Shown here: in pieces, positions 63,700 through 64,000 of the stretch
Position numbering within the stretch: position 1 is the stretch's first letter
Layout of the letters: each line of letters opens with the position of its first letter
Assembly: GCA_951812925.1 (NCBI GenBank)
Contig: OX638368.1
Location: 26,537,187 to 26,601,186 of the forward strand
DNA from: Calliopum simillimum
Lineage: Eukaryota; Arthropoda; Insecta; Diptera; Lauxaniidae
Reading direction: 5' to 3'
Length of the DNA: 64,000 bases
Position numbers and translations under genes: made by a program
Notes under the pieces: model-generated
What the model was told of the DNA's origin: nothing
The model's database searches: none
Seen by the model: only the letters and a program-made list of their open reading frames with translations

Positions 63700-64000
63700 T
63701 TGTACTTTTTCCATATTTTTGAGACCTTAAACTTTTTTGGAATTTGCCAAAGTTTCTCTAATTTCTTAAATTTTCCAACTTTTTTGGTCCTTTTAACAAT
63801 TTTAAAAATTTTATATTTTTCGGTCTTTTTCAACATTGTTTCTAACTTTTTTTCAAATTTTTCCGGTTTTCTCAACATTTTTCATTCCCTTAGCATGTAC
63901 CAAATTATCCAACATTTCTAAACTTCATTTCGAATTTTATAGCATTTTTCTTGAGAACCTGTCAGCATTTTTGTTTCTTTAAAACATTCCTTAGTTTTTC
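63700..64000 (+). repeat. Degenerate T-rich minisatellite running off the window
   Basis: Phrases of the form TT(C/T)CAA(C/A)(A/T)TTTTT(C/T) and TTTTTCGGTCTTTTTCAAC repeat irregularly at about 30-45 bp, in the same style as 26870-27765 and 50466-51780. Both strands are open only because of the low complexity. Confidence 0.4.

Overview
The window is AT-rich eukaryotic nuclear DNA. It has spliced exons with consensus GT/AG junctions and opa-type CAG/CAA glutamine repeats. It also carries mariner, hAT-MITE and Helitron-like remnants and very long introns packed with degenerate repeats. This fits a higher fly (Diptera) with a large, repeat-rich genome; a tephritid fruit fly is my best guess, but nothing in the window proves the family. 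There is no sign of bacterial gene organisation. GENE: I can support one protein-coding gene, on the minus strand. Its start codon is at 34083 and its stop at 10199. Five coding exons (34083-33802, 28877-28671, 21940-21798, 21644-21488, 14215-10199) join in frame at four consensus splice junctions into 4806 nt, or 1601 residues. The product is a low-complexity Ser/Thr/Pro/Gln-rich protein. A short, charged, probably conserved block near residues 164-220 and an N-terminal third with short helical segments suggest a cytoskeletal or junctional scaffold. The block weakly resembles the LMO7/LIMCH1 (insect smallish) family, but no LIM domain is visible. A possible alternative first coding exon lies at 47162-47004. 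It also ends in phase 0, so it could join exon 2. LAYOUT: 1-10.1 kb is downstream of the gene. It holds repeats (inverted-repeat elements, a decayed mariner at about 8.1-8.7 kb, palindromic elements) and a possible poly(A) signal. The last exon occupies 10.2-14.2 kb. Introns 4, 2 and 1 (7.3, 6.7 and 4.9 kb) are mostly repeat-derived: GGGCGTGGC-motif elements, a second mariner relic, minisatellites, a Helitron 3' end and a giant foldback. From 34.1 to 64 kb lie the 5' region or a first intron and upstream DNA, with dispersed repeats, three complex tandem arrays (44.3, 50.5 and 58.7 kb), an intact-looking 155-bp hAT MITE at 36.94 kb and the candidate exon at 47 kb. STRIKING THEME: the window is unusually rich in long inverted repeats and foldbacks at many scales (at about 1.5, 5.8, 8.8, 19.6, 23.3, 33.3, 53.6, 59.9 and 61.4 kb). 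Several sit in introns, so they would be transcribed as hairpins in the gene's pre-mRNA. All repeat relationships were found by reading; no alignment, database search or expression data was available.
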